Part shown: positions 32,101-41,398 of the stretch, one piece after another
Position numbering within the stretch: the stretch's first letter is position 1
Layout: every line of letters starts with the position of its first letter
Source of the DNA: Thermoplasmatales archaeon
GTDB lineage: Archaea; Thermoplasmatota; Penumbrarchaeia; Penumbrarchaeales; Penumbrarchaeaceae
Length of the DNA: 44,419 bases
Assembly: GCA_030595715.1 (NCBI GenBank)
Contig: JAUVCN010000010.1
Span: 1 to 44,419 of the forward strand
Reading direction: 5' to 3'
Program-made: the position numbers and the translations under genes
Notes under the pieces: model-generated
The model's database searches: none
Seen by the model: only the letters and a program-made list of their open reading frames with translations
What the model was told of the DNA's origin: nothing

Positions 32101-32385
32101 GATGATGCCATGTCAGGGACCATGATCCTCTCGATCGGAGTGCCAGGTGGGCCATCAGCGTATTCAAAGGAATATGATGTCGAAGTGAAGGCTCCGGCAG
32201 AACACGGTCCTGACGATGCCAAGGATGACCTTACGATGTATTACGTCATTGGTGCGGCCATCATACTTATCATTGCAGTGATCATCGCTGGATCGTACAT
32301 GAAGGCACAGAGGAAGAAGGCCGATGAGGAAATGGACATCGAGATCACAGAAGTGGATGGAGACTGGCAAGATTCTGAGGAGTAG
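29143..32385 (+). CDS. Giant exported Big_5-type surface protein, paralogous architecture to the upstream gene, C-terminal TM
   Basis: Big_5-type module ending LPLWRTMDINFTTESPPGMVSGRIVDD; C-terminal TM MYYVIGAAIILIIAVIIAGSYM. Confidence 0.8.
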   Translation: MKDRFIFSTMIMLTLLVSFLIPCIASARATDEDPVIGAADANIAGTVVNGTVGMVVHIFSTMTPESGPPVILYFNTTTDGTGSFNQTVDSNDTTMSPYQIDVDATYYKDVVVRTHIFFERAVSGQTQHVPPGGLEAVDAPIGNLSVRILNGSSGQPLGGVVVTVDHVGPLPDIPFPRAQLTHPGGEVYYTDIRSVETEIEAEKLHFLDLSDTVVENSIIIQEGGDTIVYFNLTEDPWPFTTTPSNGAKSANITNGVLVDFGQEMDLASIIKKDNYRFSDGSVPIDFTIVVPDPSNEYVRLVPDSSLDYDSGYEVSLYATLNSFGGGLPLWRTMDINFTTESPPGMVSGRIVDDVAGDPAPGVKVKLVDQIIVTSPDGNFTFPLVIPGIHVLDVLDGYLFDGTQVTDVSVDRGGSVELGDIEVSARSMGSLNVTITSRGTPLEGAWVKILSSILADDEFNMTTDTEGIASFERVRSGNVNLRIGAPHHGSRIDAVIVPESGLGTLSLDLVEDDLPVVIELTEEISSGVADVGSDFLITLPEPVLFQSLSVSLWKLNATGGRVEEIALAPPQEGVIENSYVVRVQGLLPYATSFEFEIDSDLETLDDGEFLLWRNMVLFFVTVVVPDAHLNGTLLLEGNPLEGVIIEFDGQMGTTDDEGGFNVTIELLSLSKEGKIIVNLTDRGYQLFLMDVTVTGGKTIEVGMIDLVPLEDWYGVSPADGVEHVDPDTDITFSFIVPLVEPEGGWSDVFKVIREGTSAPVTGTFILGEGNLSILFDPANGLMENNIYNVVVTEELLQENGLPFFPVSNTTQFKVRPKMIIIEIISPLDLSTDKQDLDQSITLSFGLSVNRSLIEAAVDVSPLVDPVVFNWISSSDVAISAFYAASTSYTLTILPGTYGLSGEPLGVQFQIAFETDVTYGRIHSFSSVNLIPELDSGWETGQVIRISGTVANSTGYEVKVTIGTGSDMITGTAFVSHDGTWSIEITLPDDAMSGTMILSIGVPGGPSAYSKEYDVEVKAPAEHGPDDAKDDLTMYYVIGAAIILIIAVIIAGSYMKAQRKKADEEMDIEITEVDGDWQDSEE

Positions 32386-32492
32386 TTCGGTTCCCAAGCA
32401 GGGCCCGCCATCATCCGGTCAAAGTTTATAAGGAACGACCCGATTACCCGGTTCTATCGTGTTTCTTGTTCCTTGTTCTGTATGGTGGTCCC

Positions 32493-33116
32493 ATGAACAG
32501 CAATGATAAGAAGGTCACTTTCACCGGTATTGGTTTACTATTTATGATGCTCGGGATTGCGGTCATATTTGGCAGCAATGCCGGCGGAGATGGGGACATA
32601 CCCCCGGAAGACCCCGAGGATTTTTTCAAGGATCAGATCATGTATTCCGAGACCGTGAAACATTCGAATGAACTGAATGAAGGGGGAACCGAGTTTATCC
32701 CCATTGACACAACCGGAAAACTGATCAAGAACTTAACAGCCACGCTGACCTGGTCAGATGAGACACAGCAACCCGCCCCGAGAGCGAGAAGGCACGTCAA
32801 TCAACCTGATTCGTTCGCTCTTACCATTTTCTGGAACGATGGGAACGATTCCATATCCGGATCCGGGTCCAATCCTCAGGACGGTCAGGGTGAAATTGCA
32901 TTGCAGACGTCCATCTCAAGTGAAGACCTGAAGGCCATGTTCGACAGCGGTGATGAGGGTATGAAGAATTGGACTGCCTTGGTTGACATGACCGATGCAG
33001 GAATGTGGGTTCCGCAGACAGGGATCGGGTGGATCGGTCTTACCGATGTGGGGAATCTCTATTCCCTTGACATTGTGCTTGAATACTATGACTACAACGA
33101 GATAATGGGTGATTAG
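32493..33116 (+). CDS. Membrane-anchored exported protein of unknown function, upstream of OPT transporter
   Basis: N-terminal TM VTFTGIGLLFMMLGIAVIFGS; 11 nt from the OPT start; TATA-like TTTATAAG near 32428. Confidence 0.65.
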   Translation: MNSNDKKVTFTGIGLLFMMLGIAVIFGSNAGGDGDIPPEDPEDFFKDQIMYSETVKHSNELNEGGTEFIPIDTTGKLIKNLTATLTWSDETQQPAPRARRHVNQPDSFALTIFWNDGNDSISGSGSNPQDGQGEIALQTSISSEDLKAMFDSGDEGMKNWTALVDMTDAGMWVPQTGIGWIGLTDVGNLYSLDIVLEYYDYNEIMGD

Positions 33117-33127
33117 GGGGATTCAAG

Positions 33128-35137
33128 ATGGATGAGGAGTTTGAACCGTATATCTCGGCTGATGCGGATATTCCCGAGTTCTCGATGAAAGCGATCCTTG
33201 TGGGGATCGCGATAACGATCGTTATGGGTGCAGCCAATGCATACCTGGGTCTCTTTGTAGGAATGACAGTATCCGCAACCATACCATCGATGGTCTTTGC
33301 ACTTGCTATCTTGAGGATATTCAGGGGTAACATCCTTGAGATAAATATGGCAAAGAACATAGGTGTGGCAGGGGAGGCACTTGCTGCCGGGATCATTTTC
33401 ACATTCCCTGCTATGATCGTCATCAACGAAATGACCGGGACCGGCGGATGGGAGGATATGTTCACAGGAGAGAACCTGATGATCATGATCGCCATTGCCC
33501 TGATCGGCGGTCTCTTCGGTATCCTCTTCACAATTCCCCTGAGAAAGGTGTTCATAGATGATCTGGACCTTCCGTATCCGGAGGGTGTTGCCGCTGCAGA
33601 GGTTCTCAAAGCGATGGAAAAGGGTGGAAGAGGGATCTATTACATTGCCATTGCAGCCGGCATAGGTGGATTCATGAAATTATCTGCCGGGTCCGGATTG
33701 GGCCTGTGGCAGGAAAAGGTGGAGGGTGTATTGAACCTTGGCCGTATCCGATTCTTTGGAGGTGTCAACGTTTCCCCGGCCCTTCTTGGTGTGGGATATA
33801 TTATCGGTTTCAAGATAGCTCTCATTGTTTTCACAGGTGGGATCATTGGCTGGGTGATCGGTATACCGGCAGTAGGTTTTTTCAAGGGATGGCCAGCCGG
33901 AGACCCCATAGAAGCTGTATATACCCTATGGTTCGATGAGACCAAATGGATCGGGATAGGAGCAGTGCTCACCGGTGGGATCTATACTCTCATCAAGATG
34001 GGACCTCAATTGAAACAGTCCATCGTTCAGACCGTTGGAGGCAGAAAGGGGTCGGCCAACGAGCCGGCACCTATCAGGACAGAGAGGGATTTCCACGTAT
34101 CCATCTGGCATATGGTAATACTCTTCCTGGCGGTTTTTGGGCTTTACCTGTTCATCACAGGAGACCCCATCACATCCTTCATATTGACATTGATCATGTT
34201 CATAGCCACGTTCCTGTTCACGGCTGTTGCCGGTTATCTGGCAGGTATCGTAGGTTCATCGAACAACCCGATATCATCAGTGACGATAACAACGTTGGTT
34301 ATCACAGCACTCGTCCTTATCATATTGAATAAATTTGGAATTTCTGATCTTACTGGGCCAGAAGGAATGGGGGCCACCATCCTGGTGGCCGCTGTAGTCT
34401 GCTGTTCTGCTGCGATCGCGGGAGATTCCATGCAGGAATTGAAGACGGCGCAGATACTGGGAGCAACACCTATAAGGATCCAATGGGGACGGTTCATAGG
34501 AGTCGCGGTTGGTGCCATTGTCATTCCATTCATTGTGGGATTGCTTGCAAAAGCATATGGTATTGGATCTCCTGAACTTCCATCACCACAGGCTGTGATC
34601 ATGGGATCCACCGTATTTGCGATCTTCAACATGGATTTCAATTACCTGATGTTCGGGATCGGTGTTGTATTGGCTATTGGGCTTATCTGGAAGAAGTACC
34701 CGGTGATGGCAGTTGCCATAGGGATCTATCTCCCATTCACACTTACAACCCCGATATTCCTTGGCGGTCTTCTCGGACTGATATCCGAAAGGTGGATGTC
34801 CATCAAGACCCGGCTCTATGATTCATTCGGAAAGACGAAGGAAGAGACGAACAAGTTGGTAGCTGCGAACAAGGAAGCAACCTTCAATTCGGGACTGCTG
34901 TTCGCAGCCGGTCTCGTTGCGGGTGAGGCGGTTCTCGGTGTGATCGTTGCCCTGATAATCATAGTCGGAGGACCAGGAGCGATCGCGATATTCTCCGATC
35001 CCAGCAAGATACCCGGGGTCATTGGTCTAATATTCGTGATGTTCATCATCGTATACATGGTGATCAGGGAGCATCTGGCACAACTTTCCAGGGACCAATC
35101 TAGGACCGTCCTCCGATCGATCCTCAGAAGGAAGTGA
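33128..35137 (+). CDS. OPT-family oligopeptide/metal-chelate transporter
   Basis: Multi-TM; GAANAYLGLFVGMTVSATIPSMV; DLPYPEGVAAAEVLKA; GDSMQELKT. Confidence 0.92.
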   Translation: MDEEFEPYISADADIPEFSMKAILVGIAITIVMGAANAYLGLFVGMTVSATIPSMVFALAILRIFRGNILEINMAKNIGVAGEALAAGIIFTFPAMIVINEMTGTGGWEDMFTGENLMIMIAIALIGGLFGILFTIPLRKVFIDDLDLPYPEGVAAAEVLKAMEKGGRGIYYIAIAAGIGGFMKLSAGSGLGLWQEKVEGVLNLGRIRFFGGVNVSPALLGVGYIIGFKIALIVFTGGIIGWVIGIPAVGFFKGWPAGDPIEAVYTLWFDETKWIGIGAVLTGGIYTLIKMGPQLKQSIVQTVGGRKGSANEPAPIRTERDFHVSIWHMVILFLAVFGLYLFITGDPITSFILTLIMFIATFLFTAVAGYLAGIVGSSNNPISSVTITTLVITALVLIILNKFGISDLTGPEGMGATILVAAVVCCSAAIAGDSMQELKTAQILGATPIRIQWGRFIGVAVGAIVIPFIVGLLAKAYGIGSPELPSPQAVIMGSTVFAIFNMDFNYLMFGIGVVLAIGLIWKKYPVMAVAIGIYLPFTLTTPIFLGGLLGLISERWMSIKTRLYDSFGKTKEETNKLVAANKEATFNSGLLFAAGLVAGEAVLGVIVALIIIVGGPGAIAIFSDPSKIPGVIGLIFVMFIIVYMVIREHLAQLSRDQSRTVLRSILRRK

Positions 35138-35156
35138 CCCATCTGGAGGTGATCAC

Positions 35157-35657
35157 CTGAAAGAGAAGAAGAAGCCCTCCGATACGAAAGAGAGGCCATG
35201 GTGGGCAAGACCGGACCATGAGATGATATCCGATAGAGTGGGCCATTTCAAGAAGCTCTATAAAGATGCCAAGATCCAGGTCGACGAGGAGGACAGGGAG
35301 CAGATAATGGAGGAAGCTTCCAAGCGAGATCCCCGGATCCTGAACCTCCTCGATATGAAAGTGGTAAAGAGGGGAGGCCTTGAAAGAGAAGGGGATTTCC
35401 TCCTTGTTCCCATGTATGGTTCAGAAAAAGGCGAGAAGATCGCATCAACTATGAGATTGAAGACCCGGAGAAGGATCCGGCTGGATGCATACGGATGGTC
35501 CGTATGGGACCTGATCGATGGAAAGAGGGATGTAAGACAGATAGGGAAAGAGCTCAGGGAGGAACATGGTGAAGAGGTGGAACCTATCTATCCACGCCTT
35601 TCCAAGTTCCTGGCCTATCTGGATTCTTTGAAATTGATCAAGATAAAGAAGAAGTGA
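35157..35657 (+). CDS. PqqD-like winged-helix protein (possible CTG start at 35157; first ATG at 35223)
   Basis: LDAYGWSVWDLIDGKRDVRQIGKELREEHGEEVEPIYPRLSKFLAYLDSLKLI. Confidence 0.72.
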   Translation: MKEKKKPSDTKERPWWARPDHEMISDRVGHFKKLYKDAKIQVDEEDREQIMEEASKRDPRILNLLDMKVVKRGGLEREGDFLLVPMYGSEKGEKIASTMRLKTRRRIRLDAYGWSVWDLIDGKRDVRQIGKELREEHGEEVEPIYPRLSKFLAYLDSLKLIKIKKK

Positions 35658-35677
35658 AGGATCCTCACTTCTTCTTT
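35645..35677. terminator. Bidirectional hairpin between convergent genes
   Basis: Perfect 13-bp stem AAAGAAGAAGTGA / TCACTTCTTCTTT with 7-nt loop, spanning both stop codons. Confidence 0.6.
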
Positions 35678-38600
35678 CCCTTCTTCTTCTTTTGCTTTTT
35701 CTGTTTTGGTTCCTTCTCCTTGACGATCACTTCTTCAGGAGGGACCTCTTCTTCTGCCTGCACCTCTTCCGGAGGCATTTCTTCTTCATCCATCTCCTCC
35801 TCCATCATTTCCTCTTCGAGGTCCTCTTCAACAACAGGAACATCCTCTTCCAGATCCTCTGCCAGTTCCTCCTCCGGATATTCTTCATCCTCAAGATATT
35901 CTTCCTCATCGTAGTATTCATCATCCTCCGGATAATCGCTCATGTCATCTCCCATGAGCTCATCATCTTCCGGATAATCCTCCTCGTCATAGTATTCCTC
36001 ATCTGCAAGTGCATACACATCATCATCATCAATTTCCTCTTCCTTTCTCCTTGATGAATAGATATAGGATCCTACAATGATGATCACAACCACCAATCCG
36101 ATCAGGATGGCCCACAATACCTCATCGGAGATGCTTTTTTCATCATTACCATCATCTTTTTCCTCTGCTACCGTTGTGAAGGTCCACTGATTACTGGAGT
36201 AATCAGAAGGGAACGATGTTCCTTCGAGAGATGTAGCTCCAAATTCAACTATGACAGTGTATTCCTTAAGGGGAAGGAAGCCATCATGGGAGATCGTAAG
36301 GTTCCTTCCAAACTCATCCCATGAGTAGCTGATCCCTGCGAGAGCAGGTATCACCTTGACATGTGCCATAACAGATCCCTTGTCCATTGGCTGATTGAAA
36401 TCTATCCTGATATCGGAATCAAGGGATACCGAGGTCCCCATCGGGTAATGCCTGTCGATCATGAGCGGATCGGGTGGAGCGATGTATTCGAAATAGACAA
36501 GTTCCACCGTGAAGGTCCCATGGTCCGGATGCGCATGGTCCAGAGTGAAGAAATTGGTCGTCTGTGAAAGATATCCACTGATATCCTCCGATATGTCTCC
36601 ACCTATCCCCAACGGTGCTTCTACGTTGAACCTCCCCCTGAAAGGAAGATCCGGGATCGTGAAGGCCATCTTTCCACTTGGGTCTGTCAAACCTTCTCCG
36701 ATGGGGGTGCCCTCATCATCAACCAGTTGGACATATGCCTGATAGATAGCTCCTGTCCTTGGCCCTTCACCATACAGGACATTGACCTCTATGTTTCCAA
36801 TGGACGGAAGGAAGTAGTAGGGTAATGTCATCCGTATTGTCATATCCGTATTATCCTCGGTGAGCTGGAAATTATCTCCCAGGACCGGTATGTAACCATC
36901 GGTCTCGTTCTCCTGACCAATGTATTCAGCATGAGGAAGGACATGGAGTCGATAGATCTCGTCCAGAACGAGTCCGGTAAATGATATTTCACCATTTGCA
37001 TCAAGCTGTCCGAATGAGACAACTGTCCCATTGAAGGATATCAATGAAACCGTTCCGTTGAAGACAGGCATCCCGGCAAGTGGACCTTCACCGGAATAGT
37101 TCACTTTGACAAATACCGAGAGCTGGATCATTGCTGTGATCACTTCGAGATCGGAAGTGAACGATGAAGGATTTCCACTCGCATCGTATGCTCTCAATCT
37201 GAATTTGTAGGAGGTTCCCCAGTCCAGATCATCAACCGTATATTCTCTTGAGGATGGATCTATATCGGCGATCTTGATCATCTCGGCGGGCAAGGACCCA
37301 TTCATGAAAAGTGAGAATCCCTGCAGGTCAGATGAGCCGGAATGTTCCCATTGAAGGGTTATGCTTGTCTGCGTCACGATGCCGAAAGTGAGTTCTGTTG
37401 GGGAAGGTGGGGCCGTCAGGTCCTTCGTTTCTGTGGAAGCGATCGTAGAGGTCGAGGACTCCCATTCTCCATCCCATGCCGTGATCCTGTAGATCCTTCT
37501 TACGGATGGTCCGAGGTCCTGTGATGTCCAGGTCGCAAGAGGATGGACCACTGTTCCGATCATCGACCAGGTTGACATATCTTCCATATCAAGTTCGAAG
37601 ATCCTGTATTCTATGGTGTCATCCTCATTTGGTGTCCAGCTGAGTCGAATGTCCTCCCTCGTATCCAGGGCAGTTGCTTTCAGGCCCTTTGGGACGTTTG
37701 GAAGATCGATATCCGGCGATCTTACGGTTATAATGCCAGGAGCGGAAGCGTTGATCGGATATTCCATATCCCAGTTCTGTGGGGATGTGCCCGAGAGGTG
37801 GACCGTGATGGTGTTGTTCAAAATATACGGCATTGGCATCCCATCGAAGATCCTATGGTCAATGATCATCGGTCCGACCATTCCGTTTGGATCCGTTACT
37901 GGGTCGGGGTCCGTATCATTGAAGAATGATGTTTGATAGATGGGGTGTCCTTCCGTCAGGATCCGGATGTCAACTCCGGATAGAGGTTCATCGAACCTGT
38001 CAATTGTCTCGATCGACATGGAATTGGATACCAGAACAATCGATGATGGATCCACCAGTACCCCATTTAGCGGTGTATCGATGACATGGATAATGGATCC
38101 CGAGATGGCCTCGAGTGATTCAGATGAGATGCCCAGATCGCAGTCGACGATATCCATGATGGAACCTGAAGATCTCACAGGGATGGTTCCCACTATGTCG
38201 TTGGAGATAAAACGGACCGATGGACCGTTCTTTAGGAAACATGCGGTACCGGTGCTGGAAATGGAGGAATCCTCGATGGAGGCTGTCAATGCGGTAATTG
38301 TCAATGCGGTCGCATGTGATGCTGAATGGAATGTTGTGTTATCCACAAATAGGAGCGATGCCGCATCATCGATCATGGCAAGGTCAGAAATATCCTTGTT
38401 ACCCACAATGTTCGAGTTCTTGAAGTGATAGGTCCCCCCCATCCCGTTCAGTATCAATGATGATGATTCGATCCCGGAACTGTCAGCCCTGCATTCATTG
38501 ATCGTAAGTGACATCAGGTTTTCAACAAGAAGGGCAACGGATCTATCTCCGATCGCAAACCATCTCTCGGAGGATGTGAAGATGTCCGCACCCGTAAGAG

Positions 38601-40053
38601 TTGCTCCATTTGCATCATCGCCCGATATGGTGAACAGGTTCCCTGTAAGTGTAAGGTTGTTCCCGTTCGCAAACAGTCCGGAGGAGCCTTCTCCGGATGC
38701 AGTAATATAGTTGCTGTGGAACCTTGAATCGATCGCTCCGTCAACGAAAATTCCCTTTGCTCCTTGACCGGTGACATCAAGGACCAGATCATGGATCAGA
38801 AGGCCGGAAACGGAATTCTCCTGAGATATTCCGAAGGAATCCATCCCATCCACTCCGATGTCGGAGTTGTTCAATATCATCTCGGTCACATCGGAGATCG
38901 ATGTGAAAATCGATCCTTTTCCATCCCCCACCCATACTATTCCCGTGATCTCAATGGAATTCGAGTTCAATATCCGGTATCCGATCGAACCTTCTCCGTT
39001 TCCTGTGATATCAACGTTGTATGTCAAGAAATTGGTGCATCCATTCAACAGGACCCCCGAAGAGCCCCCATCCATTATCAGAGATGAGTTCTTGAATTCG
39101 ATGTTCATGGACATCCTGATGTTCAGAATATCGGAGTTGAATTCGGAATTCCCCGTGATGGCGTCGATCGTCATATTGGTTACCAATTCTGCGACAAGAC
39201 CGACCGATCCGTTATCTTGGGGGAAGAATCTGTTCTCAGAGATATACACTCCATCGGATGTTTCGATGTAAGCACCATATCCTTCCACCTGGAAGGTCGA
39301 ATCGATCATTGATATCTGGGATGAGTTCCCGATCAAAACACCGATGTTGGTGCCGTTTGTCGATGAAATGTGGACATCATCAAGTATCAGTCCGAATGTG
39401 GAATCCACCCATATTCCCTTTGCAGTGGAATTGAGTCCAAGATATACCTTCTCCATCCTGATGTTGATGGAGTTCTCGACAATGATCAGCTCCCCCTCAA
39501 CTCCATTGGATAGAATGAGGTCCGTCTTGATCGACGTGCAGTTGGACATGTAAAGACCGGTGGAAAGAGGGTTCGTGAATGTGATGTTCGTCATCATGGT
39601 CCCCGTATTGTTGCGGAGTTCCACCGTTGCATCACCTGCATCGATGATCACATTGGTGATGTTTTGGTTATTTCCTGTCATCCAGAGTGTTCCATTGGTG
39701 ATCGTCAGGTCACTCAGGAAGGTTCCGTTGCCGCCCAGATGGGATGGTTCGGTTCCGTTGAGGACCAAGATCGAACCTGTTGAAGAATTCCCTCTGATGA
39801 TAATACTTCCAAGGTCCGATCTGAAGGAGCCGTTGAACGTTCCTTGATCAAGAACGATGATATCTCCTGTGGTGGCATCATCCAGGGCATCCTGTATTGT
39901 TCCATAGGTGGAGTTTGGCCCCACAAACCTGAAGGCTCCCTCGGCGTATTCCGGAACTATCAGGATCATTCCGGCAAATGCCGAAAGGACCATCAAGGAC
40001 GCTAACGTCACACCAATTATGTTTCTTTCTCTGATCAAGGTCCCCATCTTCAT
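35665..40053 (-). CDS. Giant exported beta-helix + FN3 + Big_5 surface protein with C-terminal TM and long acidic/basic tail
   Basis: TYGTIQDALDDATTGDIIVLDQGTFNGSF; FN3 PPSPTELTFGIVTQTSITLQWEHS; TM ILIGLVVVIIIVGSYIY. Confidence 0.85.
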   Translation of the reverse strand: MKMGTLIRERNIIGVTLASLMVLSAFAGMILIVPEYAEGAFRFVGPNSTYGTIQDALDDATTGDIIVLDQGTFNGSFRSDLGSIIIRGNSSTGSILVLNGTEPSHLGGNGTFLSDLTITNGTLWMTGNNQNITNVIIDAGDATVELRNNTGTMMTNITFTNPLSTGLYMSNCTSIKTDLILSNGVEGELIIVENSINIRMEKVYLGLNSTAKGIWVDSTFGLILDDVHISSTNGTNIGVLIGNSSQISMIDSTFQVEGYGAYIETSDGVYISENRFFPQDNGSVGLVAELVTNMTIDAITGNSEFNSDILNIRMSMNIEFKNSSLIMDGGSSGVLLNGCTNFLTYNVDITGNGEGSIGYRILNSNSIEITGIVWVGDGKGSIFTSISDVTEMILNNSDIGVDGMDSFGISQENSVSGLLIHDLVLDVTGQGAKGIFVDGAIDSRFHSNYITASGEGSSGLFANGNNLTLTGNLFTISGDDANGATLTGADIFTSSERWFAIGDRSVALLVENLMSLTINECRADSSGIESSSLILNGMGGTYHFKNSNIVGNKDISDLAMIDDAASLLFVDNTTFHSASHATALTITALTASIEDSSISSTGTACFLKNGPSVRFISNDIVGTIPVRSSGSIMDIVDCDLGISSESLEAISGSIIHVIDTPLNGVLVDPSSIVLVSNSMSIETIDRFDEPLSGVDIRILTEGHPIYQTSFFNDTDPDPVTDPNGMVGPMIIDHRIFDGMPMPYILNNTITVHLSGTSPQNWDMEYPINASAPGIITVRSPDIDLPNVPKGLKATALDTREDIRLSWTPNEDDTIEYRIFELDMEDMSTWSMIGTVVHPLATWTSQDLGPSVRRIYRITAWDGEWESSTSTIASTETKDLTAPPSPTELTFGIVTQTSITLQWEHSGSSDLQGFSLFMNGSLPAEMIKIADIDPSSREYTVDDLDWGTSYKFRLRAYDASGNPSSFTSDLEVITAMIQLSVFVKVNYSGEGPLAGMPVFNGTVSLISFNGTVVSFGQLDANGEISFTGLVLDEIYRLHVLPHAEYIGQENETDGYIPVLGDNFQLTEDNTDMTIRMTLPYYFLPSIGNIEVNVLYGEGPRTGAIYQAYVQLVDDEGTPIGEGLTDPSGKMAFTIPDLPFRGRFNVEAPLGIGGDISEDISGYLSQTTNFFTLDHAHPDHGTFTVELVYFEYIAPPDPLMIDRHYPMGTSVSLDSDIRIDFNQPMDKGSVMAHVKVIPALAGISYSWDEFGRNLTISHDGFLPLKEYTVIVEFGATSLEGTSFPSDYSSNQWTFTTVAEEKDDGNDEKSISDEVLWAILIGLVVVIIIVGSYIYSSRRKEEEIDDDDVYALADEEYYDEEDYPEDDELMGDDMSDYPEDDEYYDEEEYLEDEEYPEEELAEDLEEDVPVVEEDLEEEMMEEEMDEEEMPPEEVQAEEEVPPEEVIVKEKEPKQKKQKKKKGKKK

Positions 40054-40159
40054 TTCCCCTGTACTAAGACAAAGATGAAAGGTATTGCTAGCTATTAAAA
40101 TCTCCTTGATGACCTATCATTTACTCTAAAGTAATATATGGTATGATATATTGAGCCTC

Positions 40160-41383
40160 ATGCACCCAGCGGGTGATATCAGGGGCTCCAAAGGAGACCA
40201 TCTGAAGGATAAGAAGATAGTCCTCTGCATAACTGGCTCTATTGCAGCGGTCGAATGTGTGAAACTTGCAAGGGAACTTTCTCGATATGGGGCAGATGTC
40301 CACGGTGTAATGACCAGTAGTGCCACGGAGATACTCGGCCCATATTCCATCGAATTCGCAACCGGTAACCCGGTGGTGACCGAATTGACCGGAATGGTGG
40401 AGCATGTGACATTCTGTGGTGATGTTCCCGGAAAGGCTGACCTTGTCCTGGTGGCACCAATAACAGCAAATACGATCGGGAAAATGGTAAGTGGGATAGA
40501 TGATACACCTGTTACAACCTATCTGACAACCGCGATCGGAACTGGAATTCCGATCATTGTGGTTCCCGCAATGCATGAAACAATGTATGCTCATCCTATG
40601 GTGATCAAGAATATTGGGATCGCCAGGGAGATGGGGATCGACTTCGTTCAACCTGTCCTTGAGGAGAACAAGGCCAAGATGGCTTCCATTCCACAGATAG
40701 TCGAACGGGTGATAAGGGATCTTTCAGATAGAAAGATGGCGGGGAAGAAGGTATTGATCATTGCCGGGTCGACCAGGGAACCCATCGATGATATGAGATT
40801 CATTTCGAACAAGGCAACAGGTCGAACGGGAATCCACCTGGCGAAGGAAGCTCTCAGAAATGGTGCAGATGTAATATTATTGGCCGGCCAGAACGTGTCC
40901 GGGATCCCCGATAATATCAATTCTGATCGTTTCACGAGCACAGATGACCTTCTCCGTCGACTCGAGCTTGTTACCAATGATCATGGTGATCTCGATCTTG
41001 CGATATTCGTGGCCGGAATATCGGATTATACGCCCGATAAAAGGTCCGGGAAGATCCCATCGGGCAAGAAGAAGATCACGATCGAGTTGACAAAGACCCC
41101 GAAGGTCATCGAACGTTTCAAGAAGCTGTTCCCGGATACATTCCTTGTCGGTTTCAAGGCCGAATCCATCTCGGACGAGGGAGAGCTCATGAAAAAGGCT
41201 TTCAACAGGATGACAGAAGTGGGGATGGACCTGATAGTTGCCAACGACCTATCAGGAGTGACCGATGAGGAGAACACCGTCCTCGTCATCACCAGATCAA
41301 AGGAAGTATTCAAAGCATCAGGGAAAAAGGATCACATCGCTCAATTTATAATTGAAAAATGTATTGAACTGAACGTAGGCTAG
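40160..41383 (+). CDS. coaBC: Bifunctional phosphopantothenoylcysteine decarboxylase/phosphopantothenate-cysteine ligase
   Basis: KKIVLCITGSIAAVECVKLARELSRYGADVHGVMTSSA; PAMHETMYAHP; STREPIDDMRFISNKATGRTG. Confidence 0.95.
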   Translation: MHPAGDIRGSKGDHLKDKKIVLCITGSIAAVECVKLARELSRYGADVHGVMTSSATEILGPYSIEFATGNPVVTELTGMVEHVTFCGDVPGKADLVLVAPITANTIGKMVSGIDDTPVTTYLTTAIGTGIPIIVVPAMHETMYAHPMVIKNIGIAREMGIDFVQPVLEENKAKMASIPQIVERVIRDLSDRKMAGKKVLIIAGSTREPIDDMRFISNKATGRTGIHLAKEALRNGADVILLAGQNVSGIPDNINSDRFTSTDDLLRRLELVTNDHGDLDLAIFVAGISDYTPDKRSGKIPSGKKKITIELTKTPKVIERFKKLFPDTFLVGFKAESISDEGELMKKAFNRMTEVGMDLIVANDLSGVTDEENTVLVITRSKEVFKASGKKDHIAQFIIEKCIELNVG

Positions 41384-41398
41384 AAGAGGTAGTTATTG

